A stretch of DNA of 64,000 nucleotides from an uncultured Dehalococcoidia bacterium (GCA_951813255.1 OX638353.1:2477501-2541500); one strand, 5' to 3'. Positions 1-8,323 are shown, counted from the first letter of the stretch. Translations and numbers: made by a program. Notes: generated from the sequence alone by a model not told the origin.

Positions 1-2
1 TA

Positions 3-284
3 GTCAAGACCTACTGGTGCGAAGACTTCGAGAAGGTGGTCGAAGGCTGCCCAGTGCCCGTCATTATGGCCGGAGGCCCCCAGGTTGACACCGAACTGGA
101 AGTCTTGGAGTTCGTCGACGACGGCATGCAACGCGGAGCCATCGGCGTGAACCTAGGACGCAACATCTGGCAGAACGAACACCCCGTACCCATGATCCGG
201 GCCATCCGCCAGATCGTCCATGAGGGTGCCAGTGCCGGAGAAGCCCACGAGCTGTTCCAGACACTCAAAGCCGAGTCCAACTGA
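3..284 (+). CDS. Class I aldolase, LsrF/DeoC-type (3' end only)
   Basis: Only the last ~93 codons are present; the frame is open to the window edge. The visible part includes KTYWCEDFEKVVEGCPVPV, then MAGGP, which matches the C-terminal barrel strands of LsrF-like/archaeal-type class I fructose-bisphosphate aldolases. In that family the KTYY/KTYW segment follows the Schiff-base region and GGP-plus-GRNIWQ residues bind phosphate. The segment GVNLGRNIWQ near residue 58 of the fragment fits this. The family cleaves or thiolyses phosphorylated ketoses via a lysine imine; the catalytic lysine would be upstream of the window. A bifunctional class II aldolase gene follows after 20 bp, suggesting a sugar-phosphate catabolic unit. 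The precise substrate cannot be told. Confidence 0.85.
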   Translation, partial: VKTYWCEDFEKVVEGCPVPVIMAGGPQVDTELEVLEFVDDGMQRGAIGVNLGRNIWQNEHPVPMIRAIRQIVHEGASAGEAHELFQTLKAESN

Positions 285-304
285 GAAAGCCGCCGCGAAC
301 GCCG

Positions 305-2377
305 ATGGACTCTCGCTGGTCTGAGCCACAAGCCCAAGGCCTTTCGGGCTTGGAAGAGTTGGTGTACCTCAGCCGCCTCATCGGTGCCGACACTGGCCTC
401 GTCGTCTGGGGCGGAGGAAACACCTCCATCAAGACCACCCAACCCGACTTTCGCGGACGCGACACGCGTACCCTGCTCATCAAGAGCAGCGGCTCCGACC
501 TCAAGACCGCCACGCCACAGGACTTCGTCGCCCTGCGCTTGGACGACATCGAACCGCTCTTCGATTTGGACTCCATGCCCGACGAGGACATGGTCGCCTA
601 CCTGGAGCATTGTGCCCTCCACCCGCACGCCCGCAGGCCGTCCATCGAAACCCTCCTGCACTCTTTCATCCCCGCATCAGTCGTCGTCCACTCCCACGCC
701 GACGCAGCCATCGCCCTCACCAACACCCCTGCATCTGACCACATACTTAAAGATGTCTACGGTGATGCCATCGCCACCGCACCCTACATTCGGCCCGGCT
801 TCACCCTCTCCAAGCTGGTGGGCACACTGGTCCGGGAACGCCCACACATCAAGGGCGTCGTCTTATCCAATCACGGCCTATTCACTTGGGGCGATACCGC
901 CAAGCAGGCCTACGACAACCATATCGCCTTGGTCTCAGACTCGGAGGAGTATGCCTCCCGACAGTCTGCTGGCAAGCGCATTTTCGGAGCAGTCAAGACA
1001 CACGCTCTGGACACGGAGACGCGGCACCGTGTTGCGTCCGCCATCGCACCCGCCCTTCGAGGAGCAGTGTCACGTCAGCAGTTCACCTTGCTCCGCTACG
1101 ACGACTCCCCCAGCGTATTGCAGTTGGTCAGTTCGCAGATAGGGCGCGAGGTCAGCGCAGTAGGCCCCGCCACTCCGGACCACATCATCCAGACCAAGAG
1201 GCTCCCCCTCTGGTTGGAAAACGAGAGACCGGAAGACGTGGAGAGACTGCTGGCGAAGCTGCCCGCTGCAGTGGACGAGTACGCAGAGGAATACCGTCGC
1301 TGGCACGGAGAGCACACCTCTGCTGCCGGGTCCATCGACACAGCCATTCTCGACCCCTATCCCCGCGTTGTGCTTGTTCCCGGCCTCGGCATGTGGACAA
1401 CAGGTACCAATGCTCGCGCAGCTCTGGTGACCGGCGATATCTACCGCCACTCCATTGATGTAATCCGTGCAGCCCAAGGGATCCATAGATATGCCTCCCT
1501 CTCCTCAAGAGATGCCTTCGAAGCAGAGTATTGGCCCTTGGAACTGTACAAGCTGAGCTTGGCGCCCCACGGAGGAGAGTTGATAGGCCGAGTGGCCCTG
1601 GTTACTGGGGCCGCTGCTGGCATAGGACGGGCCATCGCTTTGCGCCTGGCCTCGGAAGGCGCGCACGTAGTTGTCACCGATCTGGACTCCGAAGGAGTGC
1701 AGGCAGTTGCGTCTCTGATTGTCGAGGGCTATGGCATGGACCGAGGCCTAGGGTTGGCCATGGACGTCACCAATCAGAGAGATGTGATCGAGGCCTTCCG
1801 CCGCACAGTGATGACCTATGGCGGGCTGGACATCCTGGTGTCCAACGCCGGCATCGCACCCACGGGATCAATGCACGAGATGTCTCTCGGCCTATGGCAG
1901 AAGGCATTCGACGTCAACACCACCGGCCACTTCTTAGTGGCCCAGGAAGCCGTCAAAATAATGCGCCAGCAGGGCATCGGGGGGAACCTGGTATTCGTGG
2001 GAACCAAGAATGTTCCAGCCCCGGGAGGCGACTTCGGCGCATACAGTGCCTCCAAGGCAGCCGAAGTCCAGCTTGCGCGGGTGCTGGCTATCGAGAACGG
2101 CGGTCACGGTATACGCTGCAACATCATTAACCCGGACGCCATATTCCAGGGTTCGGGACTCTGGTCTGAAGAGGTGCGAGAGCAGCGGGCCCAAGCCCAC
2201 AACGTAACGGTGGACCAACTGGAAGACTTCTACCGGCAACGCAATCTGCTCAAGCAGCGAGTGCTGGCAGAAGACGTGGCCGAAGCAGCGCTTTACCTAG
2301 CCTCCGACCGCTCCGCCAAGACCACAGGCGCAATGCTCCCTGTCGACGGTGGCGTGCGCGAGGCCTTCCCCCGCTAG
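305..2377 (+). CDS. Bifunctional class II aldolase / short-chain dehydrogenase (RhaD/YuxG type)
   Basis: A 690-residue fusion. The N-terminal half is a zinc-dependent class II (fuculose/rhamnulose-phosphate type) aldolase: GGGNTSIK near residue 36, the zinc ligands H129 and H131 in VVVHSHADA, and NHGLFTWG at 189-196. The C-terminal half (from about residue 428) is an SDR: TGAAAGIGRA nucleotide-binding loop, NAG, and Y580/K584 in YSASK. Rhizobial and Bacillus homologues of this architecture act on rhamnulose-1-phosphate and oxidise the lactaldehyde released, so one polypeptide does two consecutive steps. No rhamnose isomerase or kinase is in the window, so the sugar is uncertain. ATG start chosen at the beginning of homology; no clear Shine-Dalgarno. 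Confidence 0.88.
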   Translation: MDSRWSEPQAQGLSGLEELVYLSRLIGADTGLVVWGGGNTSIKTTQPDFRGRDTRTLLIKSSGSDLKTATPQDFVALRLDDIEPLFDLDSMPDEDMVAYLEHCALHPHARRPSIETLLHSFIPASVVVHSHADAAIALTNTPASDHILKDVYGDAIATAPYIRPGFTLSKLVGTLVRERPHIKGVVLSNHGLFTWGDTAKQAYDNHIALVSDSEEYASRQSAGKRIFGAVKTHALDTETRHRVASAIAPALRGAVSRQQFTLLRYDDSPSVLQLVSSQIGREVSAVGPATPDHIIQTKRLPLWLENERPEDVERLLAKLPAAVDEYAEEYRRWHGEHTSAAGSIDTAILDPYPRVVLVPGLGMWTTGTNARAALVTGDIYRHSIDVIRAAQGIHRYASLSSRDAFEAEYWPLELYKLSLAPHGGELIGRVALVTGAAAGIGRAIALRLASEGAHVVVTDLDSEGVQAVASLIVEGYGMDRGLGLAMDVTNQRDVIEAFRRTVMTYGGLDILVSNAGIAPTGSMHEMSLGLWQKAFDVNTTGHFLVAQEAVKIMRQQGIGGNLVFVGTKNVPAPGGDFGAYSASKAAEVQLARVLAIENGGHGIRCNIINPDAIFQGSGLWSEEVREQRAQAHNVTVDQLEDFYRQRNLLKQRVLAEDVAEAALYLASDRSAKTTGAMLPVDGGVREAFPR

Positions 2378-2392
2378 GGCTTTACCTCGGAC

Positions 2393-2406
2393 CATATGAT
2401 CATATG
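2393..2406. repeat. 14-bp perfect palindrome, possible operator
   Basis: CATATGATCATATG reads identically on both strands. It sits 39 bp before the ATG of the GatC-like/amidase pair and 15 bp after the aldolase stop. Position and perfect dyad symmetry suit a dimeric repressor site, but no regulator gene lies beside it and the sequence is too short to exclude chance. Confidence 0.35.
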
Positions 2407-2445
2407 CTGGCGACACCTGACAAAACCCCATGAGGAGTTACACAC

Positions 2446-2643
2446 ATGGCCATCGGAGAAGAAATGACCAAAGAGCAGTTTCAGGAAATGGCCAAAGCTG
2501 CGGGCTTGGACCTCAACAGCCCCCACATGGAACAGCTTTTCCCCATCGTGCGCGCGACGCTGCGTGGTCTCGGCTCCATCAACCAGCTTGACCTAAGCCA
2601 AGTGGAGCCGGAAATGGTGTACATGCCGGACGGCCAACTGTAG
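2446..2643 (+). CDS. GatC/AtzG-like small amidase partner
   Basis: A 65-residue protein directly upstream of an amidase, with a good ribosome site (GAGGAG, 8 nt before the ATG). Two predicted helices are followed by an extended tail containing LDLSQVEPEMVY, which resembles the GatC belt sequence (LDxxxVEP). GatC-like peptides wrap around GatA-type amidases, and AtzG does the same for AtzE in cyanuric acid catabolism. The 38-bp spacing to the next gene supports co-translation and a heterodimer. The function is inferred from the pairing; sequence alone is short. Confidence 0.7.
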   Translation: MAIGEEMTKEQFQEMAKAAGLDLNSPHMEQLFPIVRATLRGLGSINQLDLSQVEPEMVYMPDGQL

Positions 2644-2681
2644 CCCGGTCCAATACCCGTCTTATGTAGAAGGAGTTATCC

Positions 2682-4094
2682 ATGGAACCCATTGAGCTGT
2701 GCTACCTCACCGCGGGTGATTTGGGCCGTCTTATACAGCGACAAGAGGTGTCGCCGGTAGAGGTGGTGCAGGCCCAGTTGCAGCGCATCGAGCAGACCGA
2801 GACCGTCCTCAACTCCTTCATCACCCTGCTGCCGGAGCAGGCACTGGCCGAGGCGCGTGTCGCCGAGCAGGAGATTACGTCGGGCACCTATCGCGGGCCC
2901 CTGCACGGAGTGCCTCTAGGACTGAAGGACCTCTACTACACCAAAGGCGTGAAGAACACTGCCGGGTCCCGCATCTTCGACGACTTCGTTCCCGACTACG
3001 ACTGCACGGTCATGGCCCGGTTCCGGGAGGCTGGGGCCGTCCTCATGGGCAAGCTGAACATGCACCAGTTCGCGTATGGCCCCACGGGCGAGAACGGCGA
3101 CTATGGGCATATGCACAACCCCTATGACCCCCAGTTGGTCGCTGGCGGGTCCAGCGGAGGTTCCGGTTCGGCAGCGGCCGCTGGCCAATGCACCATCACC
3201 ATGGGCAGCGATACCGGGGGATCCATACGAATACCCTCTGCCCTTTGCGGTTTGGCTGGCATCAAGCCGACCTATGGCCTGCTGAGCCGCCACGGCCTTA
3301 CGCCTCTGGCTTGGTCGCTCGACCACCCAGGCCCCATGGTGCGGTCAGTGGAGGACTGCGCCTTGGTGCTGAACGCTACTGCCGGATACGACTCCAAGGA
3401 CCCCGCCTCATCTGAGCGAACCAGCAGCGACTACACCTCAGCTCTTACCGGCGACATCCGTGGGCTCCGCATCGGCGTGCCCAAGGAATACTTTGAAGTG
3501 CCCACCGATCCCCAGGTAGAAGCTGCAGTACGCCGCGCTATCGACATGCTGGGGGAGATGGGAGCAGAGGTGAAAGAGGTGTCGTGGCCCATGTACCACC
3601 ATTCCCAAGCCATGTCGGGGGTGCTGCTCATGGCCGAGGCCGCCGCCTACCATCATAAGCTGGTACGAGAGAAGGGCGACCTCTACTATCCGCCGGTTCG
3701 ACTGCGCTTGGAGGCGGGCTACTTCCTATCCGCTGACGAATACCTGAGGGCGCAGCAGGCCCGCACCCTCTTCCGCCGGGAAAGTCGTGCGCTGCTGGAG
3801 GAGGTCGATCTGATTGCAGGGCCTGCATGCCCGATCACTGCCCCAGAGCTGCTAGCCACCGAGACTCAGGTGGGCGACGCCACTATGGGAGTAACGGCAG
3901 CCCTAACCCAATACACCCGTCCCTTCAACATCAATGGGTTCCCCGCGATTACCATACCCTGCGGGTTTTCCGAGGAAGGGTTGCCAATCGGCCTGCAGCT
4001 AGGCGGGAGGCCCTTTGATGAAGTTACGGTGCTGCGGGCGGCCCATGCATACGAGCAGGCCACCGAGTGGCATCATCGTCGGCCTCAACTATAG
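2682..4094 (+). CDS. Amidase-signature family hydrolase (GatA-like)
   Basis: 470 residues, the usual length of the family. The Ser-cisSer-Lys triad is intact: K82 (GLKDLYY), S157 within AGGSSGGSGSAAAAG, and nucleophile S181 in GSDTGGSIRIPS. It hydrolyses a C-N amide bond of an unknown substrate. It is unlikely to be the true tRNA-dependent GatA because no gatB is beside it, and the partner upstream is AtzG-like. The ribosome site AAGGAG lies 7 nt before the ATG. It ends 18 bp from the convergent MBL hydrolase. Candidate roles are catabolism of amides, ureides or N-acyl compounds together with the nearby amidohydrolase. Confidence 0.88.
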   Translation: MEPIELCYLTAGDLGRLIQRQEVSPVEVVQAQLQRIEQTETVLNSFITLLPEQALAEARVAEQEITSGTYRGPLHGVPLGLKDLYYTKGVKNTAGSRIFDDFVPDYDCTVMARFREAGAVLMGKLNMHQFAYGPTGENGDYGHMHNPYDPQLVAGGSSGGSGSAAAAGQCTITMGSDTGGSIRIPSALCGLAGIKPTYGLLSRHGLTPLAWSLDHPGPMVRSVEDCALVLNATAGYDSKDPASSERTSSDYTSALTGDIRGLRIGVPKEYFEVPTDPQVEAAVRRAIDMLGEMGAEVKEVSWPMYHHSQAMSGVLLMAEAAAYHHKLVREKGDLYYPPVRLRLEAGYFLSADEYLRAQQARTLFRRESRALLEEVDLIAGPACPITAPELLATETQVGDATMGVTAALTQYTRPFNINGFPAITIPCGFSEEGLPIGLQLGGRPFDEVTVLRAAHAYEQATEWHHRRPQL

Positions 4095-4112
4095 TGGACG
4101 AGGGGTAGCGGG

Positions 4113-4961
4113 TTACAGGACCTGCCAGTAACGCTTCCCCTCGACTCGGACAACCCGCCCGAAGTGGTCGTCCACGCCGAAGTGGCCTGCGGCGATGACC
4201 ATACCCTCGCGTTCGGAGCGCTCCAGCAGTTGCTCGCGACTGTGCTGCCCGGTAGGCTTGTCGAGGTCGACGCCAGCGCACCAGTCGGGGTGCTCAATCT
4301 GCACGCTCATGTGGAACACATCGCCTACGACGGCACCGCTTTGCCCTTGCGAGTTAATCATCACGCAGATATGGCCGGGTGTATGACCGGGTGTATGCAG
4401 GGTGGTCACTTCGGAAGTGATCACATGTCCGGGGTCGATGATGTCCATCACTCCCAGACCTTCCAAAGGCACAACGTAATCGCGCAAATGCTGGTTCCGT
4501 TCTTCCGCCAGCACATCGGGCTGGGTGAAATAGTCCCAGTCCGCTCGTGGCACCAAGTAACGAGCCTTGGGGAAGGTGGCCTTAGGCTGGCCGTTCTCGT
4601 ATGTCACGTTCCAGCCCACATGGTCGGCATGCAGGTGAGTGTGCACCACCACATCAACGTCCTCCGGGCCAATGCCGTGGCGCTTCAACTGGTTGATGAG
4701 GTCCCCCGTGCGATTGGCCCGGCTTGGATGTGGACCCGGCCCCATGCCTGTGTCGATCATGATGGTCTGACCTTGGGAGCGCAGGGCAAACAGCAGGTAG
4801 GGCAGCGCAATTTCCCCGTTTTCATCGAGTTGGGACTCCCGGTAGGGCTCCCAAGACTCCCTGGGCACATCAGGAAAGAAGAAATCGACGGCTCTGCCCG
4901 GTGAGTACATGTCCAGCACCGAGAGAACTTCCACATTACCCATGGTTGTCGTGTCCTGCAT
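4113..4961 (-). CDS. MBL-fold metallo-hydrolase (lactonase-like)
   Basis: The start is set at an ATG with AAGGAG 7 nt upstream; a TTG 36 bp further up has no such support. The 282-residue product carries the metallo-beta-lactamase signature H109-x-H111-x-D113-H114 (HTHLHADHVGW), then HTPGHTPGH and GDVFHM for the remaining metal ligands. Overall length and the AHL-lactonase-like order of motifs suggest a cytosolic lactone or ester hydrolase with two zinc ions. No signal peptide is visible. The substrate is not predictable; quorum quenching is only one possibility. Confidence 0.85.
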   Translation of the reverse strand: MQDTTTMGNVEVLSVLDMYSPGRAVDFFFPDVPRESWEPYRESQLDENGEIALPYLLFALRSQGQTIMIDTGMGPGPHPSRANRTGDLINQLKRHGIGPEDVDVVVHTHLHADHVGWNVTYENGQPKATFPKARYLVPRADWDYFTQPDVLAEERNQHLRDYVVPLEGLGVMDIIDPGHVITSEVTTLHTPGHTPGHICVMINSQGQSGAVVGDVFHMSVQIEHPDWCAGVDLDKPTGQHSREQLLERSEREGMVIAAGHFGVDDHFGRVVRVEGKRYWQVL

Positions 4962-5032
4962 CTCTTTCTCCTTCGTGAGGCGGGTTACACTGGGCAAGCC
5001 CTCCCAAGGGCCAAATGTTGTCCCATCGATTA

Positions 5033-5545
5033 CTAGTATCGCATCAGGGCGAACACATCGTAGCCCTGCAGCTTTTCACGCCCATTGAGGTCGACAAGTT
5101 CGATCACTGAGGCGATGCTGGCTACCGTGCCACCCACCTGCTCCACCAGTTGAGCCGCAGCACGGATGGTGCCTCCCGTTGCCAGCAGATCGTCCACCAC
5201 CAGTGCAGTTTGTCCGCGGGCGACGGCATCGCGGTGCATCTCCACCACATTCTCGCCGTACTCTAACGAGTACGCAACCTGCAGGGAGTGATATGGCAGC
5301 TTGCCCGCTTTGCGGACCGGCACCAATCCCTTGCCCAAGCGATAGGCTAGAGGCGCGCCGAACAGGAACCCTCTGGCGTCGATCGCCACCACCGTATCGA
5401 TGCCCTTGTCCTCGTAATGCTCAGCCATCAGGTCTATGGCGTACCGGAAGGCAGCTTGGTCGGCCAAGAGCGGCGTGATGTCTCTAAAGAGTATTCCGGG
5501 GCTGGGGAAATCGGGCACATCGCGGATATAGTCCTTAAGCTCCAT
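5033..5545 (-). CDS. apt: Adenine phosphoribosyltransferase
   Basis: 170 residues, standard for bacterial Apt. It converts adenine and PRPP to AMP in purine salvage. The PRPP-binding loop is ALVVDDLLATGGT (residues 124-136). The adenine-side signature DFPSPGILFRDITPLL is at 12-27 and AIDARGFLFG at 64-73. The protein is cytosolic. The ATG follows the purine-rich GGAGG only at long distance, so initiation may be weak. It is transcribed in the same direction as the selenoprotein-like gene upstream, separated by 52 bp. Confidence 0.95.
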   Translation of the reverse strand: MELKDYIRDVPDFPSPGILFRDITPLLADQAAFRYAIDLMAEHYEDKGIDTVVAIDARGFLFGAPLAYRLGKGLVPVRKAGKLPYHSLQVAYSLEYGENVVEMHRDAVARGQTALVVDDLLATGGTIRAAAQLVEQVGGTVASIASVIELVDLNGREKLQGYDVFALMRY

Positions 5546-5597
5546 GGCTTGGGAGTGTATTTGACCTCCGCGCGAGGGTCAAGGCCGCTTGGTGTGG

Positions 5598-5876
5598 CTA
5601 CGTCTCCGCATATACCGAGAGGCTCTTCCAGAAGAGGAACCTCTGCAGGTCGACGTGTATCCACTGCGCTTGTTGTGCCAGCATGGGTGAAACCAGCACT
5701 TGCACCCCTTCGCCTTCTACGACCTGGTAGGTGGAGGTGTCCTTGCGTTGCAGGTAGGTGTCCACGGACACCTGGGGGCCTCTGGCTCAGCCGACGGTCA
5801 TCACAAGGTCAAGGGCTACCGTGCCTCCCTTGGCTAGAAGGTGACTGCGGGCTTGGTTGCTTATGGTCACTCGCAT
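5598..5876 (-). CDS. Candidate selenoprotein, HesB-like CC/Se family (in-frame UGA = Sec30)
   Basis: An ordinary ORF search misses this gene because codon 30 is TGA (5787-5789, minus strand). Reading through gives 92 residues ending at TAG. The ATG has GAGGAG 6 nt upstream. The product starts MRVTISNQARSHLLAKGG, has the strand VALDLVMTVG followed by the UGA, and continues ARGPQVSVDTYL, YQVVEGEGVQVLVSP and VDLQRFLFWKSLSVY. This layout matches small IscA/HesB-fold proteins of the CC/Se motif (seleno)protein family, where Cys or Sec sits right after the second strand. There is no cysteine in the protein, so Sec would be its only redox or metal-binding thiol/selenol. A hairpin with SECIS-like geometry lies 13 nt after the UGA. 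A dead pseudogene with one nonsense mutation is the alternative; the intact frame after UGA argues against it. Confidence 0.72.
5756..5773 (-). promoter_or_regulatory. Bacterial SECIS-like hairpin
   Basis: On the minus strand AGGTGTC-CGTG-GACACCT forms a perfect 7-bp stem with a 4-nt loop, beginning 13 nt after the UGA at 5787-5789. The apical loop starts 20 nt after the UGA and has G as its second base. Both fit the published bacterial SECIS rule (loop 16-37 nt downstream, G among the first two loop bases). It would bind SelB to deliver Sec-tRNA. Confidence 0.6.
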
Positions 5877-5903
5877 TGAATGCTCCTCAGATTCCCTGAG
5901 TGC

Positions 5904-7424
5904 CTACTCCTGGGTCCAGTCGGTATAGAAGGCTTCGACATGGGGTTGCAGTTCCCTCACCATGCGTTCCGTTTCCCGAACCCGCTCTGGTAGGGGGGCC
6001 GACAGGCTTTCCTTCACCTGAGCTATCAGGTCCGATCTGTTGACCCTTGTAGACCTGCCTTCCCGCAACACTACCCCGCCATCGATGATTACCGTGTCGA
6101 CGTACCGCGCTTTGCCCCGGTGGATGAAGGCGTCGACGGGGTTTACGTCAGGATGCATGTAGGGTTCTTCGATGTGAGACAGATCGGTAAGTGCCATGTC
6201 TGCCCGTTTGCCCACCTCCAGGCTGCCCACCTGTCCTTCGAAGAAGGTGGGGGCAGCGCCATTGACTGTCGCCATTTTCAGTACCTGGGCCGACTTGAGG
6301 TCGGGCGCGCCGATACCTGGCTGCCGGTGTAGCTTGGAGACGAGACGCATTTCCTGGACCATGTCGTCGTCGTCGTTGATGCCGTCGCTGTCGGTGCCAA
6401 TGGCCACGTTCACGCCGTGCTGCAACATCTGGTTCACGGGTGCGATGCCGTTCTTAAGGCGCAGATTGGAGCTGGCGTTGTGGCAGACGGTGCCCCCGTG
6501 GTCTGCCAGCAGACGTAGATTGGACTCGGTAAGCCACACACCGTGAGCGTAGGAAACCTCCGGGCCCAGGAAGCCAAGGTCGTCCAAGTGGGCGAGCGGA
6601 GTCTTGCCCCAGTGGCGGGTGCCATAGTGACGTTGGTAGTAGGACTCCACCAAGTGCAGATGGATCCCGGTCTGGTAGCGCTGGGCCCACTCCTTGGTTC
6701 GCTGGAGGAAGTCATCACTGGTCCAGTGGACGTTGGAGGGACTTATGAGGACGCGAATCCGGCTCTGAGGGTCAGTGCCGTACTTGGCGTAGACACGCTC
6801 CGTCAGACCGAAGTACTCGTCGTCGGTGAGAGTACCAGCGCCCAAGTGACGCCAGACCCGTTCTCCCAAGTCAGCAGGAAGGGAGTCGACGAAGGCCTTA
6901 TCGTCGCCGTACACCACACGGTTTTGGGTGCGGTGGTAGACGGAGAAAGCCACCCGGAGGCCAGCGTCATTGAAGGCTCGCAGCACCTCATCAACGTCCG
7001 ACTCCACTGTGGCCACGGGCGTCGAGGTGTGGTTGTACATCACAGTGGTGGTGCCCGACTCCAGCATCTGGAGGGCGGTATACAGCGTCATCTGGTAGTT
7101 GTCGACGGGGCGACGTGCCCAGCCGTTCACGATCCATGCCTCAAGCGAGTCGTCCGGGGTGCCCATCTGTATGGTCGTGATGCCTCTACCATGATGGTGG
7201 GCGTTGACCAGGCCAGGCGTGACCAGAAAGTTGGGGCCACCAATCTCCTCGTCGGCTTGGTGTCTTGCCTTCAGCGTCGCATAGTCCCCCACATCCTCTA
7301 TGACGCCATTACGCTGGAAGATCGCACCATCGAATATGACTTCGCTGGACTCGTTATCGACTCCTGCACGAACTACGACCTGTTTTCCGCGTACTAAGGA
7401 GGAGCGTCCTAACTGCTGCGCCAT
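5904..7424 (-). CDS. Amidohydrolase, ATZ/TRZ-cytosine deaminase-like
   Basis: The start is set at the ATG with GGAGG 6 nt upstream; a longer frame begins 36 bp earlier without support. 506 residues with the metal-dependent hydrolase signature: NAHHHGRG (first metal histidines), HLHLVES, SYAHGVWLT and the GTDSDG aspartate. These are the ligands of the TIM-barrel deaminase/chlorohydrolase group that removes an amino or halide group from heterocycles. A TATAAT on the minus strand (7459-7464), about 35 bp before the start, is a likely -10 box. Cytosolic. The substrate is unknown (guanine, cytosine, s-triazine-like or hydantoin-like). Confidence 0.85.
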   Translation of the reverse strand: MAQQLGRSSLVRGKQVVVRAGVDNESSEVIFDGAIFQRNGVIEDVGDYATLKARHQADEEIGGPNFLVTPGLVNAHHHGRGITTIQMGTPDDSLEAWIVNGWARRPVDNYQMTLYTALQMLESGTTTVMYNHTSTPVATVESDVDEVLRAFNDAGLRVAFSVYHRTQNRVVYGDDKAFVDSLPADLGERVWRHLGAGTLTDDEYFGLTERVYAKYGTDPQSRIRVLISPSNVHWTSDDFLQRTKEWAQRYQTGIHLHLVESYYQRHYGTRHWGKTPLAHLDDLGFLGPEVSYAHGVWLTESNLRLLADHGGTVCHNASSNLRLKNGIAPVNQMLQHGVNVAIGTDSDGINDDDDMVQEMRLVSKLHRQPGIGAPDLKSAQVLKMATVNGAAPTFFEGQVGSLEVGKRADMALTDLSHIEEPYMHPDVNPVDAFIHRGKARYVDTVIIDGGVVLREGRSTRVNRSDLIAQVKESLSAPLPERVRETERMVRELQPHVEAFYTDWTQE

Positions 7425-7490
7425 CCTGTCCTCCAGTCTAGGCTGGTGTATAGGCGCCATTATACGCGCTCGGACTTACCCAATGCCGGA

Positions 7491-7518
7491 TTGGCCTGTC
7501 TCCCAAGCGTTGTAGAAT
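7491..7518 (+). promoter_or_regulatory. Possible sigma70 promoter for the HAD gene
   Basis: TTGGCC and TAGAAT are separated by 16 nt, and the -10 box ends 19 bp before the GTG start of the HAD hydrolase. The match is fair at -10 and weak at -35. Confidence 0.4.
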
Positions 7519-7537
7519 AACCGAACGATATCCCGGT

Positions 7538-8314
7538 GTGAGCGGAGGGCTCTTGGCCAAGATTACCGCGGTGACCTTCGACCTGTGGCAGACGCTGCTC
7601 ATGGATACCCAGGAACAGGGCAGGGCACGTATGCAGGTGCGCCTCGACGGGGCAGTGGCAGCCTTGGCCAAGTCAGGCCGGGTATTCGACCCAGAACATG
7701 TGCGGGAGGCGTACCGGGCCTGCTATCGTACCTGCCACGCCATCCGCGAGGAGAACAGAGACGTCTCCTTCGGCCAGCAGGTAGCATTCTTCATCGGGCA
7801 TATCGAAGAAGGACTACTCGAGCAGTTGCCAGCGGACACCATAACCGAGATTACCTCGGCCTACTGCGATTCCTTCTACGTCTTTCCGCCCCGGGTACAT
7901 GAAGAGGCGGAGGAGGTGTTGCGACAAGTGAAGGGCGCCGGTTACAGGGTGGGGCTGATTTCCAACACTGGCATGACGCCGGGTTACGCCTTTCGCACCT
8001 TCCTAGCTGAGAAGGGACTGGCACGATACTTCGACGTCATGGCCTATTCCGACGAGATGCTCCTTGCCAAGCCATCGGTCCCCATGTTCCAACGGACTTT
8101 GGAGGAGTTGGGTGCGGAGCCCGACGAGACGGTGCATGTGGGGGACCACCTGCGCAATGACGTTCTCGGGGCCAAGGAGGCTGGTCTGCATACGATCTGG
8201 ATCGAGACCTACGACGACCGGCGCGAGCCTGTCGAAGTCGTTCCCGATGTCACTGTGAAGACATTAGGCGAGGTGGCGGACGGCGTCCGCCACCTCGCCC
8301 ATGAGGCTGCCTGA
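7538..8314 (+). CDS. HAD-superfamily hydrolase (IA-type)
   Basis: 258 residues. Motif I is D15-L-W17-x-T19 (VTFDLWQTLL), motif II is ISNTGM, motif III is the lysine of LAKPSVPMF and motif IV is HVGDHLRNDVLGAKEAG. This is the haloacid dehalogenase-like phosphatase set with a helical cap between motifs I and II. The motif I residue two after the nucleophile is Trp instead of Asp, a variant found in phosphoesterase-like and some dehalogenase-like members; it may weaken classical phosphatase chemistry. The GTG start lacks a ribosome site; a TTG 15 bp later has GGAGGG 3 nt before it and could be used. Confidence 0.85.
   Translation: MSGGLLAKITAVTFDLWQTLLMDTQEQGRARMQVRLDGAVAALAKSGRVFDPEHVREAYRACYRTCHAIREENRDVSFGQQVAFFIGHIEEGLLEQLPADTITEITSAYCDSFYVFPPRVHEEAEEVLRQVKGAGYRVGLISNTGMTPGYAFRTFLAEKGLARYFDVMAYSDEMLLAKPSVPMFQRTLEELGAEPDETVHVGDHLRNDVLGAKEAGLHTIWIETYDDRREPVEVVPDVTVKTLGEVADGVRHLAHEAA
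8269..8297. repeat. Perfect 13-bp stem hairpin at the HAD gene end
   Basis: Arms 8269-8281 and 8285-8297 pair perfectly around a GGC loop. The hairpin lies inside the last codons of the HAD gene, 27 bp before the stop of the convergent VOC gene. It lacks a T tract, so it may act as an RNA 3'-end stabiliser or a weak bidirectional terminator. Confidence 0.45.
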
Positions 8315-8323
8315 CGCTGCTGG

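Noticed and set aside
5417..5899. 160-residue plus-strand open frame over the selenoprotein gene
   Set aside because: It is antisense to apt and the selenoprotein-like gene and lacks recognised homology; the minus-strand reading has a ribosome site and family features.
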